Shown here: in pieces, positions 8,441 to 17,772 of the stretch
How the letters are laid out: every line of letters begins with the position of its first letter
How positions within the stretch are numbered: position 1 is the first letter of the stretch
Assembly (NCBI GenBank): GCA_025362235.1
Contig: JANYGZ010000040.1
Coordinates: 1 to 63,138, forward strand
Length of the DNA stretch: 63,138 nt
DNA from: Ferruginibacter sp.
GTDB lineage: Bacteria; Bacteroidota; Bacteroidia; Chitinophagales; Chitinophagaceae
Reading direction: 5' to 3'
Notes under the pieces: model-generated
Databases searched by the model: none
What the model was told of the DNA's origin: nothing
What the model saw: only the letters and a program-made list of their open reading frames with translations
Position numbers and translations under genes: made by a program

Positions 8441-8746
8441 ATGTTAGCAGTAGTAAAAATAGCTGGTCAGCAATTTAAAGTTAAAGCGGGCGATAGCCTG
8501 TATGTACCGCACATTGAAGGTAAAAGTGGTGATAAAGTAGAGTTTTCAGAAGTTCTTCTGACAGACAATGCAGGTTCACTTACAATTGGTACCAATGTAA
8601 AAGCGATAGTAAAAGCAGAAATCATCAGCGACCTTATACAAGGCGATAAAGTGATTGCTTTTAAAATGAAAAGAAGAAAAGGTTTTCGTAAAAAGCACGG
8701 ACATCGTACTCACTATACTCATATAAAAGTGATTGATATTGCTTAG
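8441..8746 (+). CDS. rplU: 50S ribosomal protein L21
   Basis: A 101-residue protein with the bL21 opening (MLAVVKIAGQQFKV) and the basic C-terminal block KMKRRKGFRKKHGHR that contacts 23S rRNA. Full family length. It is followed 107 bases later by rpmA in the order conserved across bacteria. The start ATG fits the family alignment. Confidence 0.98.
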   Translation: MLAVVKIAGQQFKVKAGDSLYVPHIEGKSGDKVEFSEVLLTDNAGSLTIGTNVKAIVKAEIISDLIQGDKVIAFKMKRRKGFRKKHGHRTHYTHIKVIDIA

Positions 8747-8853
8747 TAAAAAAGTAATAAGTTATAAGTAATATGCAGGTAAGCCTTTTAAAAAATTACT
8801 TATGCAAAACTTAAACTTACCGCTTGAAACTTAAAATTTAAAATGTAAAAAAA

Positions 8854-9120
8854 ATGGCACATAAAAAAGGCGAAGGTTCGGTTAAGAACGGTCGTGATTC
8901 GCAAAGCAAAAGATTAGGTGTAAAAATTTATGGCGGGCAGCCTGCTATTGCCGGTAATATCATCGTTCGTCAACGCGGTACAGTTTATCATCCTGGTAAA
9001 AATGTTGGAGTTGGAAAAGACTTTACCATATTTGCTTTGACCGATGGAGTGGTAGAATTTAAGAAAGGAAAAGGTGATAAAAGTTTTATTTCAGTGAACG
9101 CTGTGGAAGCAATTGCATAA
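8854..9120 (+). CDS. rpmA: 50S ribosomal protein L27
   Basis: An 88-residue bL27 protein starting [16 protein letters not shown], a form in which the N-terminal tail reaches the peptidyl-transferase centre and is not preceded by a cleavable leader. The central [10 protein letters not shown] block is typical. Downstream is a lysine/alanine repeat gene in the same direction, possibly in the same transcript. Confidence 0.98.
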   Translation: MAHKKGEGSVKNGRDSQSKRLGVKIYGGQPAIAGNIIVRQRGTVYHPGKNVGVGKDFTIFALTDGVVEFKKGKGDKSFISVNAVEAIA

Positions 9121-9202
9121 AAAATATAAAGTTTTTTTTGGAAGATTGAAAAATGTTTTTACTTTTAAGTATTATTTACTAACCAATTAAATTTAAAAGA
9201 AC

Positions 9203-9376
9203 ATGGCAACTGCAAAAAAAGCTGCAAAAAAAGCTGCTCCAAAAAAAGCTGCTCCTGCAAAAAAAGCCGCTCCTGCAAAGAAAGCCGCTCCTGCAAAAAA
9301 AGCTGCTCCTGCAAAGAAAGCTGCTCCTGCAAAGAAAGCTGCTCCTGCAAAAAAAGCTGCTCCCAAAAAGAAGTAA
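9203..9376 (+). CDS. Histone H1-like Lys/Ala/Pro repeat protein
   Basis: A 57-residue gene (ATG at 9203, TAA at 9374) made almost only of Ala, Lys and Pro. After a short start (MATAKKAAKKAAPKKAAP) it has six exact repeats of AKKAAP and ends in KKK. Synonymous codons differ between repeats (AAA/AAG, GCC/GCT), which argues for selection on the protein. Such tails resemble the C-terminus of eukaryotic histone H1 and the small histone H1-like proteins of some bacteria; nonspecific DNA or RNA binding is inferred. An A-rich purine leader (TTTAAAAGAAC) precedes the ATG. A hairpin terminator follows 32 bases after the stop. Confidence 0.85.
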   Translation: MATAKKAAKKAAPKKAAPAKKAAPAKKAAPAKKAAPAKKAAPAKKAAPAKKAAPKKK

Positions 9377-9407
9377 GCTTTTGCTTTTTTGAAAGCGAAA
9401 CTAATAC

Positions 9408-9436
9408 AAAAGTCCTGGCAAATTGCCGGGACTTTT
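9408..9436 (+). terminator. Intrinsic terminator after the rplU-rpmA-histone-like unit
   Basis: Stem AAAAGTCCTGGCA paired with TGCCGGGACTTTT (one G-T pair), a two-base loop, and a run of T. It closes the ribosomal protein unit. Confidence 0.85.
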
Positions 9437-9552
9437 TTGTTTATAGAACCTCTGAATAATTTTTTATACGATAAAAATTATTATTAATTCAATTGTATAT
9501 TACGGCTTTGAAATAATAAAAATAATTATAAAAAATCGTTTTACATTTGAAT

Positions 9553-11238
9553 ATGGATAATTACCAGATAGCAGACTCCTTCTCACTCTTAGCCAAACTA
9601 ACAGATGTTCATGGCGAAAATAGTTTTAAAGCAAAATCATATTCGATAGCAGCTTTTACCATTGAAAAATTACCTGAGCAATTAAGCGAAACGCCACAGG
9701 AAAAAATATTTTCAATCAAGGGCATCGGGGAATCTACCGGAAAAAAAATTATTGAATTATTGCAAACCGGCACCTTAAAAGCGCTGGAAGAAATAATTGA
9801 AAAAACGCCGCCGGGTGTAATGGAATTATTAAACATAAAAGGCATCGGCCCTAAAAAAATTGCTACTATCTGGAAGGAAATGGAAATAGAAAGTGTTGGC
9901 GAGTTGTTGTATGCCTGTAAAGAAAACCGCTTAAAATTATACAAAGGATTTGGAGAAAAGACACAACAAAATGTTATTGAAACAATTGAATTTTATTTAA
10001 AAACGAAAGGCAGTTTCCTGTTTTCTCAAATAAATATGATGGCAGAAGCCACAAAAAGTTTCCTTGAAAAAATATTTTTAACAAAAAAAATTGCATTTTC
10101 CGGGGCCTATAAACGACAGTTAGAAATTATTAATGAACTGCAATTGGTAATTGATGATACCACAGAAAATATTGAAAACAAATTATCAGGTGTACCGGAT
10201 TTTGAACTGATAGAAAAGAACCAGCATGATCTTTTATACCGGGCTTCAGTCGGTTTAAAAATACGGTTATATGCTTGTGATAATATCCCATTTATAAAGG
10301 AAGTTTTTTTTAAAAATTGCAGCGGTGAATTTGGAGATTTGTTTGCACAACAATACCCTTCGATTGACTATGTAAATTGCGAAAATGAAGAATCGGTTTT
10401 TACTGCAGCAAAATTAAATTACATACCTGCCTGCCTGCGTGAATCAGTTTCAATTATTGAAGTAGCAAAAAAAGGTCCGTTGCAGGAATTATTACAAGTT
10501 TCGGATATAAAAGGAATTATCCATAGCCATAGTAACTGGAGCGATGGCAGTTATACTATTGAAGAAATGGCGAAGGCCGCAATAAACAAAGGTTTAGAAT
10601 ACCTTGTTATCAGCGATCATAGTAAAAGTGCTTTTTATGCAAACGGGCTGGATGAAAACCGCATAAAAGAACAACATATCTATATTGATGAACTAAATAA
10701 GCAGTTAGCACCTTTCAAGATCTTTAAAAGTATTGAAAGTGATATTTTAAATGATGGTAACCTTGATTACAGTAACGCTATTTTGTCAACTTTCGACCTT
10801 GTAATAGCATCTGTACACTCCAATTTAAAAATGACTGAAGAAAAAGCGATGATGCGCCTGATAAATGCTATTGAAAACCCATATACCACTATTTTGGGCC
10901 ACATGACAGGCCGTTTACTCTTAAGCCGAAAGGGCTACCCAGTTGATCATAAAAAAATTATTGATGCCTGTGCGGCTAATAACGTAGTAATAGAGCTTAA
11001 TGCACACCCGAGCCGCCTTGATATAGACTGGCAGCATATTGATTATGCACTTGAAAAAAATGTATTGATTTCCATTGATCCTGATGCCCACTCGCTTGAT
11101 GGCTTTGATGATATACTATACGGTGTACTGGTAGCTCAAAAAGCAATGGTTACTAAAGCAAACAATTTAAGCAGTTTTGGATTGAAGGAACTGGAAGCAT
11201 TTTTATTGAATAAGAAATCCAGTATAATTGATAATTAA
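9553..11238 (+). CDS. PolX-like protein: HhH and PHP domains, degenerate polymerase core
   Basis: About 561 residues in the layout of bacterial PolX: N-terminal helix-hairpin-helix region (IKGIGESTGKKI and IKGIGPKKI), a family-X nucleotidyltransferase region around residues 170-300, and a C-terminal PHP phosphoesterase from about 325. The PHP metal ligands look complete (HSHSNWSDGS, ISDHS, ESDIL, ASVHS, GHMTGR, ELNAHPSR, DPDAHS). In the polymerase part, however, the usual GS...DxD site reads GAYKRQLEIINELQLVIDD, so the two catalytic aspartates are not in place. It may act only as a nuclease or phosphatase in DNA repair. The ATG at 9553 is preferred over a TTG two codons earlier. It overlaps the convergent kinase gene by four bases. 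Confidence 0.88.
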   Translation: MDNYQIADSFSLLAKLTDVHGENSFKAKSYSIAAFTIEKLPEQLSETPQEKIFSIKGIGESTGKKIIELLQTGTLKALEEIIEKTPPGVMELLNIKGIGPKKIATIWKEMEIESVGELLYACKENRLKLYKGFGEKTQQNVIETIEFYLKTKGSFLFSQINMMAEATKSFLEKIFLTKKIAFSGAYKRQLEIINELQLVIDDTTENIENKLSGVPDFELIEKNQHDLLYRASVGLKIRLYACDNIPFIKEVFFKNCSGEFGDLFAQQYPSIDYVNCENEESVFTAAKLNYIPACLRESVSIIEVAKKGPLQELLQVSDIKGIIHSHSNWSDGSYTIEEMAKAAINKGLEYLVISDHSKSAFYANGLDENRIKEQHIYIDELNKQLAPFKIFKSIESDILNDGNLDYSNAILSTFDLVIASVHSNLKMTEEKAMMRLINAIENPYTTILGHMTGRLLLSRKGYPVDHKKIIDACAANNVVIELNAHPSRLDIDWQHIDYALEKNVLISIDPDAHSLDGFDDILYGVLVAQKAMVTKANNLSSFGLKELEAFLLNKKSSIIDN

Positions 11239-14200
11239 TTTTTATTTACTACTGGTAATTTTACATAAAAGGTAGACCCTTCGCCTTCTTTAGTCTCAAA
11301 CCATATATCGCCTTTACTTTGTTCTATTATTCCTTTACACATTGCAAGGCCTAAACCTGTACCCGAAGTTTTTGTAGTAAAATTTGGCGTAAATATTTTT
11401 GACTGCATATTTTCTGGTATACCATTACCATTGTCTTTAATGGTTACCAATACAGCCCCATTTTGCATTACTTCATTTATTATTATATGCACTTTTTTGG
11501 TATCAGGCACAGCTTGCGAGGCATTTTGAATAAGGTTTGTAAATAAACGATTGATATGCGTTTTATCTGCATTTATTAAAACAGCTTCATTAACGGGAGT
11601 AAAATCCATTACCACATCTTCTTCTAATGAATGTAACTGAATCGTCATTTTTAATGTTTCATTCAAATCAAAAACTTCATTCCGGGGGTTACCAATGTTG
11701 GCAAATTGCGAAAACTGCCCTGCTATTTGGCTGAGGTGGTCAATTTGTTCTACGAGTGTGGCTGCTACACTTTTCGTAAGTTCATTTAAATTGCCTGTAT
11801 TATTATTAATTGCTTTTTGCAGGTATTGCAAACTTAGCTTCATAGGGGTAAGCGGGTTTTTAATTTCATGGGCCACCTGCCTGGCCATCTCCCTCCATGC
11901 GCCTTCTCTTTCGCTTTTGGCCAATGCAGCAGCACTGCCATCCAGCTTGGCTACCATTTTATTGTATTCTTTTACCAAATCACCGATTTCATCATTTCTT
12001 TTCCATCTGATAGCTTCATTTTCTTTACCAAGATTTACCTCCTTCATTTTATTACTTATAAAAGAAAACGAACGGGTAATACGGTTTGTAATAAAAAAAG
12101 CTACGACGCCTGCAATTAAAAAAATGAACGCATTAAGGTTAATGATGGCCACCAAAAAATTTGATATTTCCTGGCGCAGTTTTGATTGTGAAGTAAAATA
12201 GGGAATATTAAGGTACACGTATTCCTTTCTATTCTTATCAAATACAGGTACGTAATTACTAAGATAATTTAAACTCCCAATAGCCTCTTCCTTAAAAAAC
12301 TGTATCTCTTTTAATTGCTTAAGATGATAATATGCAATCGGGTTCATCTTATTACTTACAATGCCTTTATTATAAGGCAAGGGCAGGGAGGAAATTTTAA
12401 GGTTGCCTTCCAAATCGTATACATTTACGTCTACAGCATATACTTCCGAAATTCTGGTTATGATTTGCTCAAGCCCGGCACGATAAAAATCATCATACAT
12501 TTTTAACTCATTTTCGTACACAATAAGGTCGCTTAACGAGTTACTGATTTCAGTTTGCATTACACGAATAGTGCGGCTCAGTTTTTCCCGGTTATTATTA
12601 TTATACCGGTTAATAAAAAATAATATAGTTGCTATGCCTACTACAAAAAAAGATAAAAGGCTTATAAAAAGGATGGTAGAATGTACCTGGTTGCGTATAC
12701 TCATTTGCCAATGGGTACGCATTTTACTCCACCGCAAACGCGACCGCACAACAGCATTAAGGAACCAAAAAATGCCAGTAACAAATAAGAAAGCGCAAAA
12801 AAGATAGGAAAATAAAGTAATAGATTCAATAAAGAAATTATCTTCCTTAGCCATTATGACTACTTTATCGGCTCCCGCCCTGTACCAAAGTTCGAAATAG
12901 CCATTTTTTCTGAATGTTTCAAAATCGGTTTTAGGTACCTGTTCAGGCGTTAATTGCGATGGAAAAGCATAATCATTATGGTTGTATATCAGGTTTAACT
13001 TATTATAGATGGCATAAGAATATACCGGCGAATTTTCGATTGAATTATCATAGCCCCTTAAAAATAATTCCGGGTAAAGTGCATCTGTTTTATATTTTTT
13101 TGGAGTAGCCAAAATAAAAACATACCCCAAAAGCCTTTCAGCAGAATCCTTGATATCTTTTTTACAGATATAAGTAAAGCGGTCATAAGCTTCATCGTAG
13201 TAAAATAATTCAGGGACAGATGTTTGTTTGCCTTGCGTTTTTAAAATGGTGGTCAGGGTATTATAATTGGCTGAATCCTGGTTGTAGAGTGTTTTCTCTC
13301 TATCGTCGAAAGTAAAAATACGGGTGTCAAATTTATTTAAATAACCGCTGAAATTTGCGTTTAGCAAACTATCTTTTAACTGCCTGTTTGTTGATTCAGA
13401 TTTGAATCTATTAAAAAGAGGTGCCAGCACTTCACTCCTGAAGTCTGTTAAAACTGTATTCATTAAACGCTCGCTTGCGGGGTCGGCTTTTATAGAAAGC
13501 GTTTTTACATAATATTTTCTGTTTTCAACTTCTTTCCGGTCATTTTCTAAAATGATAATTAAGGTAATGGATACCGAAAAAAAGAAAAGCCAAAAAATTA
13601 ATCTTGATGAAATAATCTGTGAAGCCAGTAAAAAAAGTTGCTTATTATTGAGTAGCAACAGGTAAATCAATAACCAGATTAAAAGACAAAGCTCAAAAAA
13701 AATATCAGGTTGATTAATGCGAAGAGTTAACAATGCCAAACCTATTATGGTTACATACAATAACATTACCAGGATATTTTTTGGCAAAAAAGGTTGCAAT
13801 ATATAAATTATTACCTGGGTCAAAAAGAAGTACCCGATTGCTACACAACCCAATACAACAAAGCCAACAACAGTATAAATATCGAGTGTAAAAAAATTAA
13901 TAACATCAAAAGAAATTTTTGAATCTGATACCATGCTTAAAATAATATGCCCGCCTACCAGTGTGCATACCAACAGGGTAATAATCCCTGCTACAATGGC
14001 TGCCTGTTTAAAAACCTTTTTTTGAGCAGTTACTTTAACATTCTTTTCCTGTATATAATGCCTCACAAAAAGAATTACCCACAAAAACAATACAGCATTT
14101 ATCAGCAGGTCCCCCAACGAACGTAATACACCATTACTGCCATATATATTAGGGTTAAACAACTCAAATTGCCTTAAATTTAATGGTATAGGTAAATAGT

Positions 14201-14984
14201 AACTGGCTACCCTTAGCAACAATATAAAACCTATTAAAAATAACACGCCGCCATAAAAGTTTTTATGTACAACATAGGTAGCTATTATATGTACCAGCAG
14301 AAATATTACCATTACTGCCAATATCCTTAATACAGATGCCAATACAGTATTTTGTGGAATAGTAATAACTGCATTTTGCTCTAATGAAAAAAGAAATATG
14401 CCTTCTTTTGACCGGATAGAATTTTGATTAGGCTTATTGGAAATAGCATAATTATTTTCAAGCCCGTTACCAATGGCAAAGGAGTTTTTCAGGTACTCAT
14501 TGGTAATGGCATACTCCCATTTTACAGGTATCAAAGCAAGGGCCATTAACCCATTTATTTCATTTTTGCGCCAAACATAATAACCATTTGCTAATTGAAT
14601 AAAGCCCGACTTACCAACCATGTTAAAAATATGCAAGGTTGGATCTATTACCTGTGTATTCCAAAACAGCAGATCATAGAAACCATTTTTATTTTCTGAA
14701 CAGATAAAAAAGAAATATTTTTTTTCTGATAATTGCTGAAGCAAAACTTCATTGTAGTTTTTGCCGGCAATTTTGGTGATTAAAGAAGTGTCTCTGGCAA
14801 TTTCATCAAAATCATTTTCCTGGTCGGTTATGTAACTACTTATCTTTTTTTGGAAAGCTTCGGGTGAAGAACTGCCCGACCAATAATTATCAATAATAAA
14901 AGATATGGTAATAAGCCATGCAGCAGTTATCAACAGATAACCATTTCTTAGTAAACGTTGTTTAAAAGAGTTTTCGTTTTGCAA
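11235..14984 (-). CDS. Large NtrY-like sensor histidine kinase
   Basis: A 1249-residue membrane kinase. The first ~800 residues hold many membrane segments (an opening one near residue 15-30, a block of about ten between 215 and 480, more near 720-800) and sizeable periplasmic loops. A last periplasmic loop is followed by a HAMP domain (TNRITRSFSFI to NDEIGDLV), then the His box AHEIKNPLTPMKLS, N box NLIQNASQA, G1 DNGNGIP and G2 GTGLGLAMCK. The NPLTP variant of the H box is typical of NtrY-type kinases. No response regulator is adjacent. It lies 38 bases behind mazG on the same strand. Confidence 0.92.
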   Translation of the reverse strand: MQNENSFKQRLLRNGYLLITAAWLITISFIIDNYWSGSSSPEAFQKKISSYITDQENDFDEIARDTSLITKIAGKNYNEVLLQQLSEKKYFFFICSENKNGFYDLLFWNTQVIDPTLHIFNMVGKSGFIQLANGYYVWRKNEINGLMALALIPVKWEYAITNEYLKNSFAIGNGLENNYAISNKPNQNSIRSKEGIFLFSLEQNAVITIPQNTVLASVLRILAVMVIFLLVHIIATYVVHKNFYGGVLFLIGFILLLRVASYYLPIPLNLRQFELFNPNIYGSNGVLRSLGDLLINAVLFLWVILFVRHYIQEKNVKVTAQKKVFKQAAIVAGIITLLVCTLVGGHIILSMVSDSKISFDVINFFTLDIYTVVGFVVLGCVAIGYFFLTQVIIYILQPFLPKNILVMLLYVTIIGLALLTLRINQPDIFFELCLLIWLLIYLLLLNNKQLFLLASQIISSRLIFWLFFFSVSITLIIILENDRKEVENRKYYVKTLSIKADPASERLMNTVLTDFRSEVLAPLFNRFKSESTNRQLKDSLLNANFSGYLNKFDTRIFTFDDREKTLYNQDSANYNTLTTILKTQGKQTSVPELFYYDEAYDRFTYICKKDIKDSAERLLGYVFILATPKKYKTDALYPELFLRGYDNSIENSPVYSYAIYNKLNLIYNHNDYAFPSQLTPEQVPKTDFETFRKNGYFELWYRAGADKVVIMAKEDNFFIESITLFSYLFCAFLFVTGIFWFLNAVVRSRLRWSKMRTHWQMSIRNQVHSTILFISLLSFFVVGIATILFFINRYNNNNREKLSRTIRVMQTEISNSLSDLIVYENELKMYDDFYRAGLEQIITRISEVYAVDVNVYDLEGNLKISSLPLPYNKGIVSNKMNPIAYYHLKQLKEIQFFKEEAIGSLNYLSNYVPVFDKNRKEYVYLNIPYFTSQSKLRQEISNFLVAIINLNAFIFLIAGVVAFFITNRITRSFSFISNKMKEVNLGKENEAIRWKRNDEIGDLVKEYNKMVAKLDGSAAALAKSEREGAWREMARQVAHEIKNPLTPMKLSLQYLQKAINNNTGNLNELTKSVAATLVEQIDHLSQIAGQFSQFANIGNPRNEVFDLNETLKMTIQLHSLEEDVVMDFTPVNEAVLINADKTHINRLFTNLIQNASQAVPDTKKVHIIINEVMQNGAVLVTIKDNGNGIPENMQSKIFTPNFTTKTSGTGLGLAMCKGIIEQSKGDIWFETKEGEGSTFYVKLPVVNKN

Positions 14985-15022
14985 GTAATTTCAATTTACT
15001 GCAATTGCAGTTTGTAAACTAA

Positions 15023-15790
15023 TTAAGACGATTGTTTTTTTATTTCATTCCAGATGGCATCCATCTCTTCCAGGCTCATATCCTGAAGCGGCTTGCCCGT
15101 TTTAAAAGCCTGTTCTTCCATTTTGGTAAACCTGTTTATAAATTTCTTATTGGTCCGTTCCAGTGCATTCTCTGCATCTAACTGCAAAAACCTTGCAAAG
15201 TTTATTAGAGAGAAAAAAACATCGCCCAGTTCATCTTCCATGTGCTCCCGGTTACCAGAAGCAATGGCCTCAAATAATTCTGCTTTTTCTTCTTCTACCT
15301 TATCCCAAACCTGTTCTTTATTTTCCCATTCAAAGCCCACCTGTTTGGCTTTTTCCTGTAAACGCATTGCCTTTACTGTTGCCGGCAGACCTTGAGGTAC
15401 TCCACCTAACACAGATTTTTTGCCTTCTTTTAATTTTAATTTTTCCCAGTTACTTTTCACCTCTTCTTCATCTTTAACAGTAACGTCGCCATAAATATGT
15501 GGATGCCTGAAAATAAGTTTTTCGCAAACACCGTTAATTACTTCATCCAGTGTAAACTGGTTTTGTTCAGTGCCAATTTTTGCATAAAAAACAATATGCA
15601 GTAAGATATCCCCTAGCTCTTCTTTAATGCCTTTCCAGTTTTCGTCGGTGATAGCATCCGTAAGCTCATAGGTTTCTTCAATGGTGAGCTGCCGAAGTGT
15701 TTGTATGGTTTGTTTTTTATCCCAGGGGCATTGTTCCCTTAACTGATCCATGATTTTTACCAAACGTTCAAAAGCCGAATTATTGTACAT
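15023..15790 (-). CDS. mazG: Nucleoside triphosphate pyrophosphohydrolase MazG
   Basis: A 255-residue MazG with two tandem MazG folds, which hydrolyses NTPs and dNTPs to monophosphate and pyrophosphate. The metal-binding acidic helices are visible in both halves: EETYEL with KEELGDILLHIVF, and EEEKAELFEA with EDELGDVFFSLINFAR. CPWDKKQT near the N-terminus is typical of the family. The length is normal. It heads a minus-strand pair with the large kinase gene; the functional link is not obvious. Confidence 0.95.
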   Translation of the reverse strand: MYNNSAFERLVKIMDQLREQCPWDKKQTIQTLRQLTIEETYELTDAITDENWKGIKEELGDILLHIVFYAKIGTEQNQFTLDEVINGVCEKLIFRHPHIYGDVTVKDEEEVKSNWEKLKLKEGKKSVLGGVPQGLPATVKAMRLQEKAKQVGFEWENKEQVWDKVEEEKAELFEAIASGNREHMEDELGDVFFSLINFARFLQLDAENALERTNKKFINRFTKMEEQAFKTGKPLQDMSLEEMDAIWNEIKKQSS

Positions 15791-16010
15791 AATATTATTG
15801 CTGTTATGCTGAAATAAGCAGGTAAATTATCAGCCATAAGTCTGATACAAAACCTTTTTAAAATTTAAAACAGGATATCCCTACATGATTAATCAATCAC
15901 AATTTTGTTAAAAATACTCAAAAAATGGCTGCCTGAATACTTAGTGAAAAATAACTGGATAAATAAGGAAAATTATTAGCTTACTTTTACGCTTGAAAAT
16001 TCAATAAATA

Positions 16011-16847
16011 ATGAAAACAATAGGGATGGTTTTTGTGTTGCTGATAACAATAAAGCCTTTTATCAATGCACAATATTATTACAAAGACCTTGTAAGCAAT
16101 AAACAGGCCCAGGCCGAAAATACTGCACTAAGTCAACAAAAAATAAGAACAATTAAGGTACATAGTTTTGAGGGGGACCAAACGCCCAGCGAAGGTTTTT
16201 TTTGTGAAAAAAAAATCAGTAAAAATTATCGCCGTATTGATACCTACACCAGGTCTTACACAACAGGTAAATCATTATTAACTACTAACTATAATGATAA
16301 AGGTCAATTGCTGCAGTCAACTGACAGCTCTGAAATTACGGTGGCTACCTCTTTTTATGATTACAATGGGCAGGGCGATATTAATAGTATTATTTCTACT
16401 TCCCACTCTACAGATGATGATTTTAAAACAGTATTAAAAGAAGAGCACCAATACAGCTACAATAATCAAAGGCAACCTGTACAAATGTTGCGCATAAAAA
16501 ATGGAAAAGATTCTGCATTAATAGATTTTATACTTGATGAGCATGGAAATGTAACAGATGAAATAGAAGCTGGAAGCAATGGCCGGCATTATTATTACTA
16601 TTACGATACCAAAAACAGGCTTACTGATATTGTTAAACTAAATGTTGTTTTTGCCAAGCTGCTGCCCGACCTTACATTTGAGTATAACAGCCAAAACCAG
16701 GTTACACAAATGATCACTGTAGAAGAGGGCGTAAACAGGAATTATTATACCTGGAAATATTTTTATAGTGAGGGCCTGAGGATTATTGAAAAATGCTTTT
16801 CAAAAGAAAATGTTTTATTAGGCTATTTTGAATATGAATATGATTAA
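16011..16847 (+). CDS. Secreted protein with YD/RHS-like repeats
   Basis: 278 residues with a signal peptide (residues 1-20, cut after FINA). The body has repeating motifs with Tyr-Asn-Asp-x-Gly-x-Leu and YDYNGQGDI or YYDTKNRLTDI, like short RHS/YD repeats that form beta sheets. Probably a periplasmic or surface protein. It is a single gene, facing a HAD hydrolase gene on the other strand 31 bases away. No enzymatic motif seen. Confidence 0.65.
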   Translation: MKTIGMVFVLLITIKPFINAQYYYKDLVSNKQAQAENTALSQQKIRTIKVHSFEGDQTPSEGFFCEKKISKNYRRIDTYTRSYTTGKSLLTTNYNDKGQLLQSTDSSEITVATSFYDYNGQGDINSIISTSHSTDDDFKTVLKEEHQYSYNNQRQPVQMLRIKNGKDSALIDFILDEHGNVTDEIEAGSNGRHYYYYYDTKNRLTDIVKLNVVFAKLLPDLTFEYNSQNQVTQMITVEEGVNRNYYTWKYFYSEGLRIIEKCFSKENVLLGYFEYEYD

Positions 16848-16878
16848 ATAAGCTGCCAGTTTTTTCAATCAATACTGT

Positions 16879-17535
16879 TTAGCCAATTGTAAGAAAATTA
16901 TAATTATTACCATAACCAATTATATTGTTGTATTGCAAAAATTCCTGTTTAGGATGGGTGGTGGTAAGCACAAAGGTTTGCATGCCTGCGTTTAGTGCAC
17001 TCTCCACGCCTTTTGGTGCATCTTCAAATACAATACAATCTTTAGGGTCAACGCCCAGTTCCATTGCACACTTTAAAAAAGTATCAGGATGTGGCTTACT
17101 GATGTTTACATCATCAGCACTTACCACTACCGGAAAATAATGCCGGAGCTGAAGATTATCCAATACAAAATCAATATTAAATGGTATTGCTGCAGACCCG
17201 ATTGCCATAGCAATACCAGCCGATTTTGCTTTATCTAAAAATTCCTTTAAGCCTTCTATTAACGCCAGTTTGGGCAGGTAACTTTGCTGGTATCGCCGCT
17301 CTTTTTCTATTGATAATTCGTTGATCTGTTCCTGCGTAAAATGATTATCGCCAAATATCCGTCTCAATACTTCATCATTTTTACCGTACATCTGCACCTT
17401 CACTTCATGCCATGTAAGCCCTGCTTTCAAGTCTTCGTTTAAAATATTTTTCCAGGCCACAACATGGTAATGCATATCATCAATTACAGTACCATTCAAA
17501 TCGAATAAAAATGCTTTTGCCTTTATTGTCATCAT
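16879..17535 (-). CDS. HAD-superfamily phosphatase (beta-phosphoglucomutase-like)
   Basis: 218 residues of the haloacid dehalogenase superfamily with a helical cap. Motif I is FDLNGTVIDD: the first Asp (nucleophile) is kept, but the second, normally Asp as general acid/base, is Asn. Motif II is IGSAAIP, motif III Lys is in SKPHPDTFL, and the acidic motif IV is FEDAPKGVESALNAGM. The fold and length match the beta-phosphoglucomutase/phosphatase group. The Asn change may slow or alter the reaction; substrate unknown. A hairpin lies behind its start, at 17593-17629. Confidence 0.85.
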   Translation of the reverse strand: MMTIKAKAFLFDLNGTVIDDMHYHVVAWKNILNEDLKAGLTWHEVKVQMYGKNDEVLRRIFGDNHFTQEQINELSIEKERRYQQSYLPKLALIEGLKEFLDKAKSAGIAMAIGSAAIPFNIDFVLDNLQLRHYFPVVVSADDVNISKPHPDTFLKCAMELGVDPKDCIVFEDAPKGVESALNAGMQTFVLTTTHPKQEFLQYNNIIGYGNNYNFLTIG

Positions 17536-17592
17536 TTAAAAATTTATTACCGGGTTTTTGTTTTGATTTATTATTAATGCAAATAAAATACA

Positions 17593-17629
17593 AAGTCCGC
17601 AAAGTTTGTCATTTCAACTTTGCGGACTT
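17593..17629. terminator. 14 bp stem-loop, possible terminator
   Basis: AAGTCCGCAAAGTT (17593-17606) pairs perfectly with AACTTTGCGGACTT (17616-17629). It lies between two minus-strand units. A clear T run is missing, so the role as terminator is only likely. Confidence 0.5.
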
Positions 17630-17772
17630 ACTACACTAACATTTATGAGCAGTTGTTACCGTAGTGTCATTTATTTTAATAGCCCCTATCACGAATAACT
17701 TCTTATTGTACATATCTGAAGTTTCAACATAGCCATGGTTGCAGCAATATTTTTGTAAACAGCATCCGATGC

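Noticed and set aside
9165..9350. Minus-strand Gln/Leu-rich repeat reading frame
   Set aside because: It is the antisense of the AKKAAP gene; the plus strand has start, stop and terminator.
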